In this document: positions 61,496 to 64,000 of the stretch, in pieces
Position numbering within the stretch: position 1 is the stretch's first letter
Layout of the letters: every line of letters starts with the position of its first letter
Assembly (NCBI RefSeq): GCF_001598915.1
Contig: NZ_BDAP01000004.1
Location: forward strand, 372,001 to 436,000
DNA from: Williamsia muralis NBRC 105860
GTDB lineage: Bacteria; Actinomycetota; Actinomycetes; Mycobacteriales; Mycobacteriaceae
DNA length: 64,000 nt
Reading direction: 5' to 3'
Program-made: the position numbers and the translations under genes
Notes under the pieces: generated by a model
The model's database searches: none
What the model saw: only the letters and a program-made list of their open reading frames with translations
Told to the model about the DNA's origin: nothing

Positions 61496-64000
61496 TCAGT
61501 TCGCCAAGTCGTCGACAGTGGCGGACTCGTTGCGCGAGAGGTTGATCCCCAGGTTGGCCGCAGCCCGCTCGAGGTCCTCGTCGTCACCGTCACGCATCTC
61601 GATGGCAGCACCGTCGGAGCTGAGCACCTCGACGTTCAGGCACAGCGACTGAAGTTCCTTCAGCAGCACCTTGAACGATTCGGGGATACCCGGTTCCGGG
61701 ATGTTCTCGCCCTTGACGATCGCCTCGTACACCTTCACGCGGCCGACGACGTCGTCCGACTTGATGGTGAGAAGCTCCTGCAGCGTGTATGCCGCACCGT
61801 AGGCCTGCATGGCCCAGCACTCCATCTCGCCGAAACGCTGACCACCGAACTGCGCCTTACCACCCAGCGGCTGCTGCGTGATCATCGAGTACGGACCGGT
61901 CGAACGCGCGTGGATCTTGTCGTCGACCAAGTGGTGCAGCTTGATGATGTACATGTAACCGACCGAGACCGGGTACGGGAACGGCTCACCACTACGACCG
62001 TCGAACAAGGTCGCCTTGCCGTCCGCGTTCACCATGACCTCGCCATCGCGGTTCGGCAGCGTCGAGGCCAGCAGACCTGTCAGCTCCTCTTCGCGAGCGC
62101 CGTCGAACACCGGGGTCGCGGTGTTGGTGTCGGGCTCCACCGAGAGCATGTCCTCGGGCAGCTTCGACGCCCACTCCGGCACGCCCTGGGCAACGTCGAT
62201 GTTCCAGCCGGTCTTGGCGATCCACCCGAGGTGGGTCTCCAAGATCTGGCCGATGTTCATACGACGCGGCACACCGTGGGTGTTCAGGATGATGTCGACC
62301 GGGGTGCCGTCGGGCAGGAACGGCATGTCCTCTTGCGGGAGGATCTTGCCGATGACGCCCTTGTTGCCGTGGCGGCCGGCGAGCTTGTCGCCATCCTGGA
62401 TCTTGCGCTTCTGGGCCACGTACACCCGGACCAGCTCGTTGACACCGGGAGGCAGATCGTCGTCGTCATCACGCGAGAAGACGCGGATGCCGATGACCTT
62501 GCCGGTCTCACCGTGCGGAACCTTCAGCGAGGTGTCGCGCACCTCGCGCGCCTTCTCACCGAAGATGGCGCGCAGCAGACGCTCTTCCGGGGTGAGCTCG
62601 GTCTCGCCCTTGGGCGTGACCTTGCCGACCAGGATGTCGCCGTCGCGGACCTCGGCACCGATGCGGATGATGCCGCGCTCGTCGAGATCGGCGAGCACCT
62701 CATCGGAGACGTTCGGGATGTCCCGGGTGATCTCCTCGGCACCGAGCTTGGTGTCGCGGGCGTCGATTTCGTGCTCTTCGATGTGAATCGAGGTGAGCAC
62801 GTCCTCTTCGACCAGACGCTGGCTCAGGATGATCGCGTCCTCGTAGTTGTGGCCTTCCCACGGCATGATCGCCACGAGCAGGTTCTTCCCGAGGGCCATC
62901 TCACCCTGATCGGTGCAAGGACCGTCGGCCAGTACCTGGCCGACCTCGACACGCTGTCCTTCGTCCACGATCGGACGCTGGTTGGCGCAGGTGCCCTGGT
63001 TGGAGCGGGCGAACTTGCGCATCCGGAAGGTGTCGCGAGTGCCGTCGTCGGCCATCACGGTGATGTAGTCGGCCGAAACCTCTTCCACCACACCGGCCTT
63101 CGACGAGATGATCACGTCACCGGCGTCGATGGCGGCACGCAGTTCCATGCCGGTACCGACCAGCGGCGACTCGCTGCGAACCAGCGGCACCGCCTGACGC
63201 TGCATGTTCGCGCCCATCAGGGCACGGTTGGCGTCGTCGTGCTCGAGGAACGGGATCATGGCCGTGGCGACCGACACCATCTGGCGCGGGCTGACGTCCA
63301 TGTACTCGACCTGGCTGGTCGGGACGAACTCGACCTCCGAGCCCTTCTTGCGGACCAGCACGCGGTCGTCGGAGAGCCGGTTGTCGGTGTCGATGCCCGA
63401 GTTCGCCTGGGCGATCAGGTAGCGATCCTCTTCGTCAGCGGTGAGGTAGTGCACCTCGTCGGTGACGTATCCGTCGACGACCTTGCGGTACGGCGTCTCG
63501 ATGAATCCGAACGGGTTGACCCGCGCGTACACCGACAGCGAACCGATCAGGCCGATGTTCGGGCCCTCAGGGGTCTCGATCGGGCACATACGGCCGTAGT
63601 GCGACGGGTGGACGTCACGGACCTCGAGGCCGGCACGTTCACGGGACAGACCACCGGGGCCCAGCGCCGACAGGCGGCGCTTGTGGGTCAGGCCCGACAG
63701 CGGGTTGTTCTGGTCCATGAACTGCGACAGCTGCGAGGTTCCGAAGAACTCCTTGATCGCCGCGACGACCGGGCGGATGTTGATCAGGGTCTGCGGCGTG
63801 ATCGCCTCGACGTCCTGAGTGGTCATCCGCTCACGGACCACGCGCTCCATGCGGGACAGGCCCACGCGGATCTGGTTCTGGATGAGCTCGCCGACGGTAC
63901 GCAGGCGACGGTTGCCGAAGTGGTCGATGTCGTCGACCTCGACGGGCACCTCGACGCCACCGGGCACGGTCATCGTGCTGGTGACGTTGGGGTCGGCCTC
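61496..64000 (-). CDS. rpoB: RNA polymerase beta subunit, 5' part outside the window
   Basis: The frame is open from the window edge to a stop at 61496, about 834 residues; roughly 330 N-terminal residues lie outside. The rifampicin region [15 protein letters not shown] to [14 protein letters not shown] is wild type at the positions usually mutated in resistance (Asp in FMDQ, His in THKRR, Ser in RRLSA). [22 protein letters not shown] and [18 protein letters not shown] are core catalytic and beta'-contact motifs. It is the first gene of the rpoBC unit visible here. Confidence 0.98.
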   Translation of the reverse strand, partial: EADPNVTSTMTVPGGVEVPVEVDDIDHFGNRRLRTVGELIQNQIRVGLSRMERVVRERMTTQDVEAITPQTLINIRPVVAAIKEFFGTSQLSQFMDQNNPLSGLTHKRRLSALGPGGLSRERAGLEVRDVHPSHYGRMCPIETPEGPNIGLIGSLSVYARVNPFGFIETPYRKVVDGYVTDEVHYLTADEEDRYLIAQANSGIDTDNRLSDDRVLVRKKGSEVEFVPTSQVEYMDVSPRQMVSVATAMIPFLEHDDANRALMGANMQRQAVPLVRSESPLVGTGMELRAAIDAGDVIISSKAGVVEEVSADYITVMADDGTRDTFRMRKFARSNQGTCANQRPIVDEGQRVEVGQVLADGPCTDQGEMALGKNLLVAIMPWEGHNYEDAIILSQRLVEEDVLTSIHIEEHEIDARDTKLGAEEITRDIPNVSDEVLADLDERGIIRIGAEVRDGDILVGKVTPKGETELTPEERLLRAIFGEKAREVRDTSLKVPHGETGKVIGIRVFSRDDDDDLPPGVNELVRVYVAQKRKIQDGDKLAGRHGNKGVIGKILPQEDMPFLPDGTPVDIILNTHGVPRRMNIGQILETHLGWIAKTGWNIDVAQGVPEWASKLPEDMLSVEPDTNTATPVFDGAREEELTGLLASTLPNRDGEVMVNADGKATLFDGRSGEPFPYPVSVGYMYIIKLHHLVDDKIHARSTGPYSMITQQPLGGKAQFGGQRFGEMECWAMQAYGAAYTLQELLTIKSDDVVGRVKVYEAIVKGENIPEPGIPESFKVLLKELQSLCLNVEVLSSDGAAIEMRDGDDEDLERAAANLGINLSRNESATVDDLAN

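Noticed and set aside
63650-63750. rifampicin resistance mutation in rpoB
   Set aside because: The positions usually altered (Asp, His, Ser in the core cluster) have their normal residues.

Overview
The window is a high-GC chromosomal segment from an actinobacterium, most likely a mycolic-acid genus of the Mycobacteriales such as Gordonia or a close relative. The reasons are the gene content (F420-type luciferase-like oxidoreductases, an FprB-type ferredoxin reductase, an mmsA-fadE9-mmsB operon in mycobacterial order, a DinB2-type polymerase, DUF222/HNH and DUF3558 proteins), the KstR-type operator sequences and the actinobacterial rpoB-rpoC pair. The genus is an inference. No rRNA, tRNA, CRISPR array, insertion sequence or prophage was seen.

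Layout. 1-18.4 kb is a catabolic region. It holds two Baeyer-Villiger-style modules. The first has a divergent pair of hydrolases facing an alcohol dehydrogenase, an SDR, an IclR regulator and a BVMO. The second has an FMO, an alpha/beta hydrolase and an acyl-CoA synthetase, divergent from a TetR gene with two matching operator dyads between them. A DUF222/HNH gene separates these from a four-gene operon of two LLM oxidoreductases, a kinase-like protein and a DapB-like reductase. 18.4-21.5 kb is a glycan-type operon (GT4 glycosyltransferase, methyltransferase, six-hairpin protein). 21.6-35.3 kb contains fprB, a thioesterase, two DUF3558 lipoproteins, an AurF/DUF4873 pair with a MarR gene, an HsaA-like hydroxylase behind a perfect KstR-type site, an aldehyde dehydrogenase and the valine-catabolic mmsA-fadE9-mmsB operon. 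35.5-48.9 kb is mostly housekeeping: flavodoxin, GlcD-like oxidase, an Lpd-like reductase, two tandem DMT transporters, phosphoketolase, SixA, an AidB-like enzyme, an amidotransferase, a secreted lipase and a DinB2-like polymerase. 49.2-55.4 kb is a compact operon: ABC importer, DszA/NtaA-type monooxygenase, MFS exporter and an SDR with a degenerate active site. 55.4-57.2 kb has small orphan genes and an AbiEi-like/nuclease protein. 57.4-64 kb is rpoC and the 3' part of rpoB.

How it fits together. Most enzymes activate, oxidise, cleave and CoA-load hydrophobic ketones, sterol-like rings or branched acids. Two perfect and one near-perfect KstR-type operator suggest that part of the region responds to sterol breakdown products. 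The points most worth checking are: a glutamine at the steric-gate position of the DinB2-like polymerase; an SDR lacking both the catalytic Tyr and Lys; an Lpd-like enzyme lacking its catalytic His; an apparent ATC start codon; a hairpin-rich leader before the ABC/LLM operon; and several clear but unassigned operator palindromes.
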